A stretch of DNA of 64,000 nt. It comes from Hahella sp. HNIBRBA332 (GTDB lineage: Bacteria; Pseudomonadota; Gammaproteobacteria; Pseudomonadales; Oleiphilaceae). Within the stretch, counting starts at the first letter, position 1, and every line of letters starts with the position of its first letter. Location of the stretch: assembly GCF_030719035.1 (NCBI RefSeq), contig NZ_CP132203.1, positions 4,048,501-4,112,500 on the forward strand. The letters run 5' to 3'. The notes under the pieces are model-generated. The model searched no databases. It was not told where the DNA came from and saw only the letters and a list, made by a program, of their open reading frames with translations. A program made the position numbers and the translations under genes. Below are positions 44,923 to 54,100 of the stretch, piece after piece.

Positions 44923-46326
44923 TTAGATATCCAGCACTTTGCCGGGGTTCATCACATTGTTGGGATCAAACGCCACCTTGATCGCCTTCAGGTAAGCGAT
45001 TTCTTCCGGAGTGCGGGTGTACTGCAGATAGTCCTTTTTCAGCAAGCCCACGCCATGCTCGGCGGATACGCTGCCCTGATGACGCTGCACGGTTTCAAAC
45101 ACCTGGGTGTTCACTGCTTCACACTTGGCGAAGAATTCCTCTTTAGCCAGTCCTTCCGGCTTCAGAATATTCAAGTGCAGGTTGCCGTCGCCGATATGTC
45201 CGAACCAGATGATCTCAAAATCCGGGTAGCGACTGGCGACAATTTCGTCAATTTCAGTCAGGAATTCAGGCACCTTACTGGGAACGACTGAGATATCATT
45301 CTTATAAGGCGTGAACTTGGAAATGGATTCGGAAATATCTTCACGCAGACGCCACAGATTTTTGGCCTGAGTTTCGCTCTGGCTGATAACGCCATCCACC
45401 ACCCAGCCGTTTTCCATGCATTCCTCGAATACGCCCATGGCTTCTTCCAGGGTTTCTTCCATCAACGACTCAAACTCCAACAGCGCGTAAAACGGCGCTT
45501 CGCCCTCGAAGGGCGCCGTCACATCGCCGTTAGCCAAGACATGGCGCAGCGCCTTGTCGGAGAAAAATTCGAATGCGGTCAGGTCAATGCGGCGGGAAAA
45601 CGCCTGCAAAACATCCATCACATGATTGAAGTGACTCAGGCCGAGCACCAGCACCGTGAGATTTTTAGGTTGACGGGTCAGCTTCATGGTGGCTTCGGTG
45701 ATGAAGCCCAGCGTGCCCTCGGCGCCAATAAACAGGTGGCGCAAATCATAGCCAGTGTTGTTCTTGGCCAGACCTTTGTTGAGTTCGAGAATATCGCCCT
45801 TGCCGGTAACCACTTTCAGGCCGGCCACCCAATCGCGGCTCATGCCCCAACGGATCACCTTGATGCCGCCGGCGTTAGTGGACAGGTTACCGCCAATCTG
45901 ACTGGAGCCGGCGGAGGCGAAATCCACCGGGTAAAACAGCCCCTGTTCCTCGGCGAAATTCTGCAGTTGCTCGGTAATCACACCAGCCTGACATACCAGG
46001 GTGCGGTCGGCGGGGTTGAAGTCGCTGATCTTGTTCATGGCGTCGAACGCCACCACTACCTCGCCGGAGGCCGCCACCGCGCCGGCGCTAAGACCCGTAC
46101 GGCCGCCTGACGGCACCAGGGCGAAGCCCATTTCATTAGCCGCCAGCACAATCGCCTGCACTTCTTCCGTGGTTTTGGGCAACACGACAGCCACGGGATC
46201 GGGCTCGTATTTTTTGGTCCAGTCCTTGCCGTACGCCTGTAAAGAATCCGCATCCGTCAGCACTTTGCCGGAAACGACAATGGCCTTAAGCCTCTCAACG
46301 ATCTGTTCCGCCGCAACCTTACTCAT
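44923..46326 (-). CDS. FAD-linked D-2-hydroxyglutarate dehydrogenase-like protein
   Basis: 467 residues from the ATG at 46326 (a GTG at 46344 would add six). An FAD-binding PCMH domain (VALVPSGGRTGLSAGAV-type region, FASAGSSQIGGNLSTNAGG, GLKVVTGKGDI, GAEGTLGFITEATMKL) is followed by the GlcD/DLD C-terminal domain with the metal site WFGHIGDGNLHLNI and SAEHGVGLLKKDYL. D-lactate dehydrogenase or glycolate oxidase subunits look alike. Its divergent position beside serA favours D-2-hydroxyglutarate dehydrogenase, because SerA can produce D-2-hydroxyglutarate and a partner dehydrogenase returns it to 2-oxoglutarate in pseudomonads. Confidence 0.85.
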   Translation of the reverse strand: MSKVAAEQIVERLKAIVVSGKVLTDADSLQAYGKDWTKKYEPDPVAVVLPKTTEEVQAIVLAANEMGFALVPSGGRTGLSAGAVAASGEVVVAFDAMNKISDFNPADRTLVCQAGVITEQLQNFAEEQGLFYPVDFASAGSSQIGGNLSTNAGGIKVIRWGMSRDWVAGLKVVTGKGDILELNKGLAKNNTGYDLRHLFIGAEGTLGFITEATMKLTRQPKNLTVLVLGLSHFNHVMDVLQAFSRRIDLTAFEFFSDKALRHVLANGDVTAPFEGEAPFYALLEFESLMEETLEEAMGVFEECMENGWVVDGVISQSETQAKNLWRLREDISESISKFTPYKNDISVVPSKVPEFLTEIDEIVASRYPDFEIIWFGHIGDGNLHLNILKPEGLAKEEFFAKCEAVNTQVFETVQRHQGSVSAEHGVGLLKKDYLQYTRTPEEIAYLKAIKVAFDPNNVMNPGKVLDI

Positions 46327-46694
46327 AGAATTTCTCAACAACACCTTGTAATCAGCGTCCGGAAAACCGCGTCGCCACTGCGCGCGCAGCCTTTTCCCTC
46401 ATGGGGTGGAGAGACATCGGTCAACCGGCGATTTATATGAATATGCGAGTTCAAAAAGCGGCGATTATGGTATCATACGCGCCCTGCGCTGTAGATCCCT
46501 GATGCGATTTATGTCTGAATCCGGGGTTTGGTCACCAACAGCAGAGCCCAAAATGCTAAGCGCCAGTGGCGGAGTTTGTCGGCGCCGTTCCCAGCCTGAA
46601 AAATAGAACAACGATGGAGGCGGCCCGGGAAGCCTTTCTGTTTAAGAACTTAGCGGCGGAAATAAGTGCGATTACACAAAAGGTCCGAACCGAT
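46327..46694. promoter_or_regulatory. Divergent control region of serA and the dehydrogenase operon
   Basis: 368 bp without a convincing gene. TATCAT around 46470, preceded by TTCAAA, is a possible serA promoter. The serA frame is open back to 46566, but the extra 43 residues do not resemble any SerA N-terminus. Confidence 0.4.
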
Positions 46695-47924
46695 ATGACA
46701 CAGACGTCCTTAGACAAGAGCAAGATCAAGTTCCTTCTTCTCGAAGGTGTGCACCAGTCTGCGATAGACACCCTGCAAGCGGCTGGCTACACCAATATCG
46801 AGTATCACAAGGGCTCCCTGCCCGAACAGGAACTGAAAGAACGCATCGCTGACGCTCACTTCATCGGAATACGCTCCCGCACCCAGCTCACTGAAAGCGT
46901 GCTGGAAGAAGCGAAAAAGCTGATTGCTATCGGCTGTTTCTGTATCGGAACCAACCAAGTCGACCTTGACGCAGCGCTGGCGAAAGGCGTCGCCGTCTTC
47001 AACGCCCCCTACTCCAACACCCGCTCCGTCGCCGAACTGGTGCTGGCGGAAGCCATTCTGCTGCTGCGCGGCATTCCTGAGAAAAACGCTTCGGCGCATC
47101 GCGGCGGCTGGTTGAAGCACGCGAAAGACAGCTATGAAATTCGCGGCAAAAACCTGGGCATCGTGGGATACGGCAGCATCGGCGCTCAGTTGAGCATCAT
47201 GGCGGAAGCCATGGGGATGAAAGTCTACTTCTACGACGTTTCCACCAAGCTGCCCCTGGGCAACGCCGCACCAGTGGACAGCCTGAACGAATTGCTGGCC
47301 ATCAGCGACATCGTCACTCTGCACGTGCCGGAAACCCCCAGCACCAAGAACATGATGGGCGCAGCGCAATTCGAAGCGATGAAGGACAAGAGCATCTTCA
47401 TCAACGCCTCCCGCGGCACTGTCGTGGATATCGACGCCCTGGCGGACGCACTGCGCGCCAAGAAGCTGCTCGGGGCCGCTATCGACGTGTTCCCGGTGGA
47501 GCCTCGCTCCAATGACGAAGAGTTCGTCTCTCCCCTGCGCGAATTCGACAACGTCATTCTGACGCCTCATGTCGGCGGCAGCACCATGGAAGCCCAGGAA
47601 AACATCGGTCGCGAAGTCGGCGAGAAACTGGCCAAGTACAGCGACACCGGCGCCACCGTGACATCCGTCAACTTCCCTGAAGTGTCTCTGCCCTCGCATC
47701 CGCAGAACCATCGCTTGCTGCACATCCACGAAAACGTGCCGGGCGTGCTGTCCGAGATCAACAGCGTGTTCTCCGACAACGGCATCAACATCTGCGGTCA
47801 GTACCTGCAGACCAACGACAAAGTCGGCTACGTGGTCGTGGACGTGAACAAGGATTACAGCGATCTGGCGCTGCAAAAACTCAAGTCCGTCAAAGGCACC
47901 ATTCGCTGCCGCGTGCTGTTCTAA
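46695..47924 (+). CDS. serA: D-3-phosphoglycerate dehydrogenase
   Basis: 409 residues from the ATG at 46695 (AAAGG about 11 nt upstream), the size of the E. coli enzyme. Substrate domain IGIRSRTQLT, Rossmann motif GIVGYGSIGAQLSIMAEAMGM, INASRGTVVDIDAL (Arg), VEPRSNDEEF (Glu), LTPHVGGSTMEAQENIG (His) and a C-terminal ACT domain (about 335-409, HENVPGVLSEINSVFSDNGINI), which binds serine as feedback inhibitor. It oxidises 3-phosphoglycerate with NAD for serine biosynthesis and can reduce 2-oxoglutarate to D-2-hydroxyglutarate, which the divergent dehydrogenase would recycle. Confidence 0.97.
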   Translation: MTQTSLDKSKIKFLLLEGVHQSAIDTLQAAGYTNIEYHKGSLPEQELKERIADAHFIGIRSRTQLTESVLEEAKKLIAIGCFCIGTNQVDLDAALAKGVAVFNAPYSNTRSVAELVLAEAILLLRGIPEKNASAHRGGWLKHAKDSYEIRGKNLGIVGYGSIGAQLSIMAEAMGMKVYFYDVSTKLPLGNAAPVDSLNELLAISDIVTLHVPETPSTKNMMGAAQFEAMKDKSIFINASRGTVVDIDALADALRAKKLLGAAIDVFPVEPRSNDEEFVSPLREFDNVILTPHVGGSTMEAQENIGREVGEKLAKYSDTGATVTSVNFPEVSLPSHPQNHRLLHIHENVPGVLSEINSVFSDNGINICGQYLQTNDKVGYVVVDVNKDYSDLALQKLKSVKGTIRCRVLF

Positions 47925-47994
47925 GCAGCCCGGCACAGTGAAGCTCGACGCAATTCGCACTGATCGAGAGATCAAGACGACGGCGTCAAAAAAA

Positions 47995-48022
47995 CGGGCG
48001 CGGTGGATAACCATCGCGCCCG
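47995..48022. terminator. Hairpin after serA
   Basis: CGGGCGCGGTGG and CCATCGCGCCCG pair over 12 bp with one wobble, loop ATAA. On the plus strand only a pyrimidine-rich CTTCTTCTC follows; on the minus strand seven T follow. Its main service may be to stop leftward transcription, with weaker termination of serA. Confidence 0.6.
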
Positions 48023-48126
48023 AGCTTCTTCTCAGAGAGATGACTGTCAGTCCCCACCCGTCGTATCTCCTGTCTCAGCTTCAGTTATACGCCTCTCGCT
48101 TCCGTCCGCCTATCCACAGTCCCGCC

Positions 48127-48145
48127 TAAACCAAAGTTTAGGGCC
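48127..48145. promoter_or_regulatory. Operator before the LuxR-type regulator gene
   Basis: TAAACCAAAGTTTAGGGCC; together with the preceding CC it contains the palindrome CCTAAAC-CAAA-GTTTAGG. It matches the site at 50861-50879 at 16 of 19 positions. It lies about 90 nt before the regulator start. The rest of 47925-48233 holds only the serA hairpin. Confidence 0.6.
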
Positions 48146-48233
48146 AAAGAAATGTCGATTTTATTGTTGTGCTGCGCCAGCATTACTACACTGGAAATCA
48201 AGGCGTATACGCGATTTCGCCAAGGGGAAAAAC

Positions 48234-48905
48234 ATGGAAAGCACTCATTGCGCTGACGTTCGCGCCCTTCTGGTCGATGACCACCCGATAGTGATCGACG
48301 CACTCTCCACTTCGTTACTGGCGTTGAAGCTGTGTAACTGGATCGACAAGGCCAACACGCTGGCGGAAGCCAAGGAAAAACTGGCCAACAACGCGGATTT
48401 CAGTCTGGTTTTGCTTGATCTGCACCTGTCTGACGCCGAGGGCATCCACGCGATGATGACGATGCGGGAGGCCTATCCCGACATCCCCATCATTATCTTC
48501 TCCGGCGACGACTCCACCGACACCATCGCCAAAGCGTTTGAGTACGGCGTACGCGGGTACGTACCCAAGAACTCGCCGGTTGAAGTGGTGGTGAGCGCGG
48601 TCAAAGTCGTGCTCGCCGGCAGTTGCTACATCCCGCCTCACGCCATCCGCATGCTGGGGTTCGAACCGGCGGCGGGAACCGTGGCCATCGGCAATACCGC
48701 CGTTGAGTCCCGCCCCTATTTCTCCCCTCGCCAGGAACAGGTGTTTCATTATTTGCTGGAAGGCATGCCCAACAAGGTGATCGCTGCGCGCCTGGACATG
48801 GCGGAAGGCACAGTGAAAACCCATATGAACACCATCTTCAGGGCGTTGGGAGTGCGTAATCGCGCACAGGCGATTCTGAAGGCGCGACAGCTGGGCGTAA
48901 TCTAA
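48234..48905 (+). CDS. LuxR/FixJ-type response regulator
   Basis: 223 residues from the ATG at 48234 (AAGGGGAA 5 nt upstream); the frame opens at 48003 but the extra part is not protein-like. Receiver: VDDHPIV (acidic pair), LVLLDLHLSDAEG (D62 phospho-acceptor), IIIFSGDD and YVPKNSP (Lys). C-terminal helix-turn-helix: FSPRQEQVFHYLLEGMPNKVIAARLDMAEGTVKTHMNTIFRALGV. It converges with the hybrid kinase gene, 15 bp apart at the 3' ends, and both have near-identical sites upstream, so they form one two-component system. The pair resembles regulator-kinase pairs that control ethanol or acetate use in pseudomonads; that is inference. Confidence 0.92.
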   Translation: MESTHCADVRALLVDDHPIVIDALSTSLLALKLCNWIDKANTLAEAKEKLANNADFSLVLLDLHLSDAEGIHAMMTMREAYPDIPIIIFSGDDSTDTIAKAFEYGVRGYVPKNSPVEVVVSAVKVVLAGSCYIPPHAIRMLGFEPAAGTVAIGNTAVESRPYFSPRQEQVFHYLLEGMPNKVIAARLDMAEGTVKTHMNTIFRALGVRNRAQAILKARQLGVI

Positions 48906-48920
48906 AGCGCTCTGTAGCCG

Positions 48921-50777
48921 CTAGTGGTGCGCGACGGATTCTATCCAGGTTTGCAGTTGGTGCGAAGAGATGGGTTTGGTGAGAAAGCTGAACCCACTTT
49001 CCTGCAGCTCTTTTACTCGCTCGGGCTGCACATTGCCGGACACCAGCAGCATCTTTTCCTTCGGCATCTGCCGGGACAGGCTGTCGGCGATATCCAGCCC
49101 GTCCTCGCCTTTGTCCAGCATGTCGTCGAGAATCAGCGCGTCCGGCCAGCCCTGGCTGCGATGGCGCAGCGCCAGCAGTTCATCCTTGTTGGCGACGATT
49201 TCATAGCGGCACCCCCAGGCGTCGAATTGAAAAGACAGCGCAGACCTCACCAACGGGTCGTCCTCCACCAACCAGACATTAAGATCGATGAAAGCATTGT
49301 CCGGGGCTTCTATTTCTCGAAGGCTGGGCGCCAGACAGGCATATTCCGCCTGGGGCGCGTAAAAGGAAAAGCGCGATCCCTTGCCCGGAGAAGACTGCAC
49401 GGTCAGCCCCGCATCAAGGATTTCATTGATGCGGCGTACGATAGCCAGCCCCATGCCGATGCCCTTATCCCGATTGCGACTGGGATTATTGAGCTGCACA
49501 AAGTCTTCAAAAATGCGCACTTGGTCGTCTCGCTCAATCCCCGGTCCGGTGTCGCTGATGGTGAACGCCACTCGATGCCCTTCCACCGCCGCGTCCACCC
49601 TGACTTCGCCTTTGTGGGTGTAACGGATGGCGTTGGAAATCAGGTTATTAAGCAAACGACTCAGCAGCTCCAGGTCGGAATAGAGACTGACCCGTGTATA
49701 ACTGCATCGCCAGGCCAGCCCTTTGGCCTGACACAATGGCTGGAACTCCGCCTCCAGAGGCCGCATCACTTCCTCCAGAGACAACGCCTTCATATTGGGT
49801 TGAAACTTGCCTGCTTCAAAACGCGATAGGTCCAGCAGGTTGTTGAACAGCGTACGCAATACTTCAATCGCCTGCCGTTGTTTGCTGACAATTTCCTGCG
49901 CCGTCTCCCCCAAAGGCTGATACGACAGCGTGTCCGTCAACAGTGACACCGCGTACAAGGGCTGGCGCAGATCGTGGCTGGCCGCGGCCATAAAATAGGT
50001 CTTGGCTTTATTCGCCTCCTGCGCCGCCGCCAACGCCTCTTCAGCTTTTTTACGCTCCGCCTCGACCTTGTACAGCAGCGCGCTCTTTTCAAAGCGCATC
50101 GCGACGCTTTCCGCAAAAGTGCGACTGCTGCGACGCACCGAGCTGATCATCAACAGCGTCAGGGTCGCCAGAGGCGCGGCGATGCGCAGCTCGTCCACCC
50201 CTTGCAAGGACCAATACAAAATAGGCTGCCCCATCAACAGGGGAATGGACAATAGAAAGGAGCGGTAATCGGACGCCAGATTCACCATGGCCCCCACCCC
50301 ATAGAGGCTGATGGCCAGCGTCATGAAAAAAGCGACATTGTCCGTCTCCACCGCGCCGACGCTCCAAATGCCCGTGCCGACCAGCGCCTGATTGAAAAGG
50401 CTGCTGCGCAGCAAGCGTCTGTCGCTGTGCAGAATTTCCTGAAAGGTCATGCTGTCCAGCTGACGCATAATCTGACGACTGATCTGCAATCGTAGTATTT
50501 GCGCCGCCGCGACGGGCCCCACCCACAGCAATATGCGCGACAGCGGCGCCTGGTCCCATAACATGAATAAAAAGATCGCCATGATGAGAAACACGCCCTG
50601 CACCGCAGGAAGCGTCTGCTGGCATCGGATTTTGACGGATTCGATCAGATGGGCGCGCTCAAACTCCTCCGGCGCCGTCCCTAAGCGACTGGAATCCTTA
50701 GCTTTATGCTCTTGTCTCACCTTGCTCTCCGGGCTGGGCTGAGAACGCATCTCATCGGTGGATGAGCGACACGCCAC
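48921..50777 (-). CDS. Membrane hybrid sensor histidine kinase
   Basis: 618 residues from a GTG at 50777 (AAGAGAGC just upstream; ATG at 50750 is an alternative). About six hydrophobic spans between residues 60 and 215, then a coiled coil (VEAERKKAEEALAAAQEANKAK), the H box FMAAASHDLRQPLYAVSLL (H268), NLISNAIRYTHKGEV (N box), SDTGPGIE, GIGMGLAIVRR (G boxes) and a C-terminal receiver with VWLVEDDPLVRSAL and the acceptor Asp in DALILDDMLDKGEDG. The ASHDLRQPL type groups with NahK/ErcS-like kinases. The phosphate probably reaches the convergent LuxR-type regulator. The signal is unknown; the membrane part has almost no periplasmic loops, so it may sense membrane state or a lipid-soluble ligand. 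Confidence 0.92.
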   Translation of the reverse strand: MACRSSTDEMRSQPSPESKVRQEHKAKDSSRLGTAPEEFERAHLIESVKIRCQQTLPAVQGVFLIMAIFLFMLWDQAPLSRILLWVGPVAAAQILRLQISRQIMRQLDSMTFQEILHSDRRLLRSSLFNQALVGTGIWSVGAVETDNVAFFMTLAISLYGVGAMVNLASDYRSFLLSIPLLMGQPILYWSLQGVDELRIAAPLATLTLLMISSVRRSSRTFAESVAMRFEKSALLYKVEAERKKAEEALAAAQEANKAKTYFMAAASHDLRQPLYAVSLLTDTLSYQPLGETAQEIVSKQRQAIEVLRTLFNNLLDLSRFEAGKFQPNMKALSLEEVMRPLEAEFQPLCQAKGLAWRCSYTRVSLYSDLELLSRLLNNLISNAIRYTHKGEVRVDAAVEGHRVAFTISDTGPGIERDDQVRIFEDFVQLNNPSRNRDKGIGMGLAIVRRINEILDAGLTVQSSPGKGSRFSFYAPQAEYACLAPSLREIEAPDNAFIDLNVWLVEDDPLVRSALSFQFDAWGCRYEIVANKDELLALRHRSQGWPDALILDDMLDKGEDGLDIADSLSRQMPKEKMLLVSGNVQPERVKELQESGFSFLTKPISSHQLQTWIESVAHH

Positions 50778-50860
50778 GCTCTCTTTTAATCTTAGATGAG
50801 TTTGATTGCCGCGCGGCGATTCAACTTCAGTTTAACAGCAGAATTTTCGTCGTTTGCAAG

Positions 50861-50879
50861 TAAACCTAGGTTTAGGCCC
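50861..50879. promoter_or_regulatory. Operator between the hybrid kinase and the giant fusion gene
   Basis: TAAACCTAGGTTTAGGCCC contains the perfect palindrome TAAACCTAGGTTTA and matches the site at 48127-48145. It lies 84 nt before the kinase start and 315 nt before the fusion gene, so the regulator may control either or both. Further along the 50778-51193 gap TCGGTCAA is repeated at 51019 and 51034; no gene is seen. Confidence 0.6.
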
Positions 50880-51193
50880 CTCGTTTATTCCTTTCTGCGT
50901 ATTCAACCTGTATTTTGTTTAAAAAATAACCAAGTCAAATTTTCATTGCTATTCTGATTCAAGCAGTCCTCTAACAATAATGATCCGATCGACAGATAAG
51001 CCGAACGCCATCCTCTTATCGGTCAACATGTTGTCGGTCAATGCAATGCGCCCAACGCATTGACATAGCCCACCACCCTGGAACCAGAGCGGCGAAGTCC
51101 GGCGCTCCCCTGCGTCCGGACATCGCAGTCCAAACGCCGCCGAACGGACATCAACCTCATAACAAGTCCTTTGCTAGGGAAGGAGTTCCGGCC

Positions 51194-54100
51194 ATGCACT
51201 TTCATCTTTCCGAACCGTTCGAAACCTTGATTAAAGATGCGCCCCCTGAGACGCGGGTTCACGACACCGACGTATTGATTATCGGTTCCGGCTATGGCGG
51301 CTCCATCGCCGCCATGCAACTGGCGGGCGGCAAGACCTCCAAGTCCAGAACCAGTGGCGCGACAGTAACGGTATTGGAACGAGGCAAAGAATATCGCCCC
51401 GGCGATTTCCCGGAAGCCCTGGGCGATATTCCCGGCCACATGCAATTACTGAAGTCCGGCTCCAACCGCCCCATTGGCTACGCCGACGCGCTCTATGATT
51501 TTCGTATTGGTAAAGAGGTGGATGTTTTGGTGGGCTGCGGACTTGGCGGCGGGTCGTTGATCAACGCCAATGTGGCCCTGGAGCCGGACGCAGAAACGTT
51601 GGCGCAGGCCGTCTGGCCTCGTGAGTTTCGGGAGCATCCAGGACTGCTGCTACCGCACTTTCAGAAAGTACGTCACTTGCTGGGAGTACGCGATCAGGAT
51701 CAAACCGCCCGCGACACCCTATGCCGTCTCCCCAAGTTTCAGGCGCTAGCCAGGCTCGCCAAGTCGATTGACGCGCCAGTGGAAACCGCGCCATTGACCG
51801 TCAGTTTACGTCCTGGCGCCAACGCCGTTGGCGTTGAACAGCCGGGATGCAATCTCTGCGGCAACTGTGTGTCCGGATGCAATCAGGGCGCGAAAAATAC
51901 GTTGGCCATGAACGTCATTCCACTGGCGAAAGCCCGCGGCGCCAGATTCTACACCGGCGCCACGGTTCTCACACTGGAGCCCATCGCTCCGTCAGCAGAC
52001 GACAATGCGACGGGATCGAACAGGCGACGTTGGCGGGTACGGGTACGACGCACCGCCACGGAGAAGAACAGTCTGGCCGACGAGGTATTCTGGATTGAAG
52101 CCGCCACCGTCATCCTGGCGGCGGGCGCGCTGGGCAGCACGGAAATTTTGTTGCGATCTCAGGAGTCCGGCCGCTTGCGGCTTTCCGACAGGCTGGGCAA
52201 GCGATTCTCCACCAACGGCGACGGTTTCGCCATGAGCTATGGACAGGCGGACCCGGTCATGGCGATCGGCAAGTCTGACGAGTCTTTACAAGCCGGCGAG
52301 GAGTCCAGCGTTGGCCCCACCATCACCGCCGTGTCCCGCCCGATAGCGCGCCATCCCAAAACCGGCGCCGAAGTGCGCTTGACCCTGGAGGATGGCGCCG
52401 CACCCTATGGTGTGGCGCGCCTTTTCGGCGAAATCGCCACGACCGGCGCACAACTGAACCGTCTCACCGACATGACGTTGCCCGCCTGGTTTCTTAATGC
52501 AAGCAAAAACGGCGTGTTCAAAGATCCTCTGGCTCACCACAGCGACGCCATGGAGCGCTCGCAAATTCTTCTGGTTATGGGGGACGACGGCGCCGCCGGC
52601 GGTCTTTCTCTGCGCGCCAGCGATAACCCCGCACAGCAGGCTGACGCCGATTACTCCCGTATCCGCGTCGAATGGCCCAAAGCGGCGGAGAACGCCTGCC
52701 TGACCGCGGCTGACGCGTTGTTGCGCAGCCAGGATAGAAAGGAAGGCTTCGACGGCGGCCAGTACGTCCCCAACCCTCTCTGGAAAACACTGCCGGATGA
52801 CGCCTCTACCGTCATGAGCGGCCAACTTCCCGGCGGCCGCGTCATCACCGTACACCCGCTGGGCGGCTGCGCCATGGGCGATGGTCCCGACACCGGCGTC
52901 GTCAACCATTACGGTCAGGTCTTCAAGGCCGACCCGGGCGCCCAGAACACGGGCGAACCCGCTTTGCATGAAGGGCTATACGTGCTGGATGGCGCCATCC
53001 TGCCGACCGCCCTGGGCGTCAATCCGTTCCTGACCATATCCGCGCTGTCTCTTCGGGCCGCAGAGGCGATTCAGAAGCAACATGACTGGCTCGCCCCAAC
53101 GCAGGAGCGGGTCAATCCTGAGTTGGCGCAAGCCATGTCGCCAGTGAAACAGCCGGCGGAGACCACTGCGGCCAAATCCGGCGCGACGGTGACGCTGAGC
53201 ATCAGTGAGCAGATGTTCGGCCGTTTGCATGCGCAGGAGGTCCACGCGCATCTGCCTGACTGGATAGAAAGCTGGATCAGGCAGTGGGCCGAGGCGCTTC
53301 CCACTGAATCTCAGCCTGCTAGCGGCGCCGCTGCGCGTCTCACTGGCGATCAGGGACTGATTTTCAAAGTAGAAACGCAAATAGAAGACCTGCATGACTG
53401 GCTGGAGAAACCGGGAACGGAGTTGAAAGCAACCGCCAGGCTGTACCTGAATCCGCTGAGCGCAGAGCAAACCGCCAAAATGCACACCTACGGTCTGCCT
53501 CCAGAGCTGTTGAAAAGCGTGGTTCCCATCGCCGTCGGCGAGGGTGTAGTACGTCTGCTGCATTGCGACCAACCCGGCCCGCTGTCCACCGCCTGGCGCG
53601 GCGTCCAGGCGCTCAACGCCTATCGCACGCGACGCCAGTCCTTGTCCGGCTTCGCCTTGCGTCAGCTCAAACAGCGACTCAGTCGCTGGGATTCGGATGC
53701 CCCGCAGAAAGAGTCAGCGCCGGGATTGGTCAAACAAATCAAGGGCTTCTGGACCGTCGCCAGGCATCATGCGCAATATCGCCGCATGAGTTACAACTTC
53801 CAGTTCACGCCCAACGCCAATGGCTCGCACGCCCCTCTTTTCGAGAACATGCCTGGGGCAATGATTCATCTGCGTGGAGAAAAACTGCTGGCCTGGAAGA
53901 ACGGCGTTCCCAGACTCTGGCGCGCCTTGACCAATCTTCCCATCGAGCTATCCCACGAACGACATGGCGACGCTGTGTCGGGCTCTCTGTACGTGGACAT
54001 GGAGTACATGTCGGAAAGGGGGCTGGCTCAGGTGGTCAAATCTCCCAACCTGCCGGAGTCCGCCATGGCGGCGGCGGGTTTGGGTATGTTGTTTCTGCGC

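Noticed and set aside
46710..48014. Minus-strand open frame of 434 codons over serA
   Set aside because: Antisense to a clear serA gene; composition typical of a shadow frame.
51041..51193. Upstream start of the giant fusion protein
   Set aside because: The first 51 residues do not resemble a GMC N-terminus, and AAGGAG is placed correctly for the ATG at 51194.
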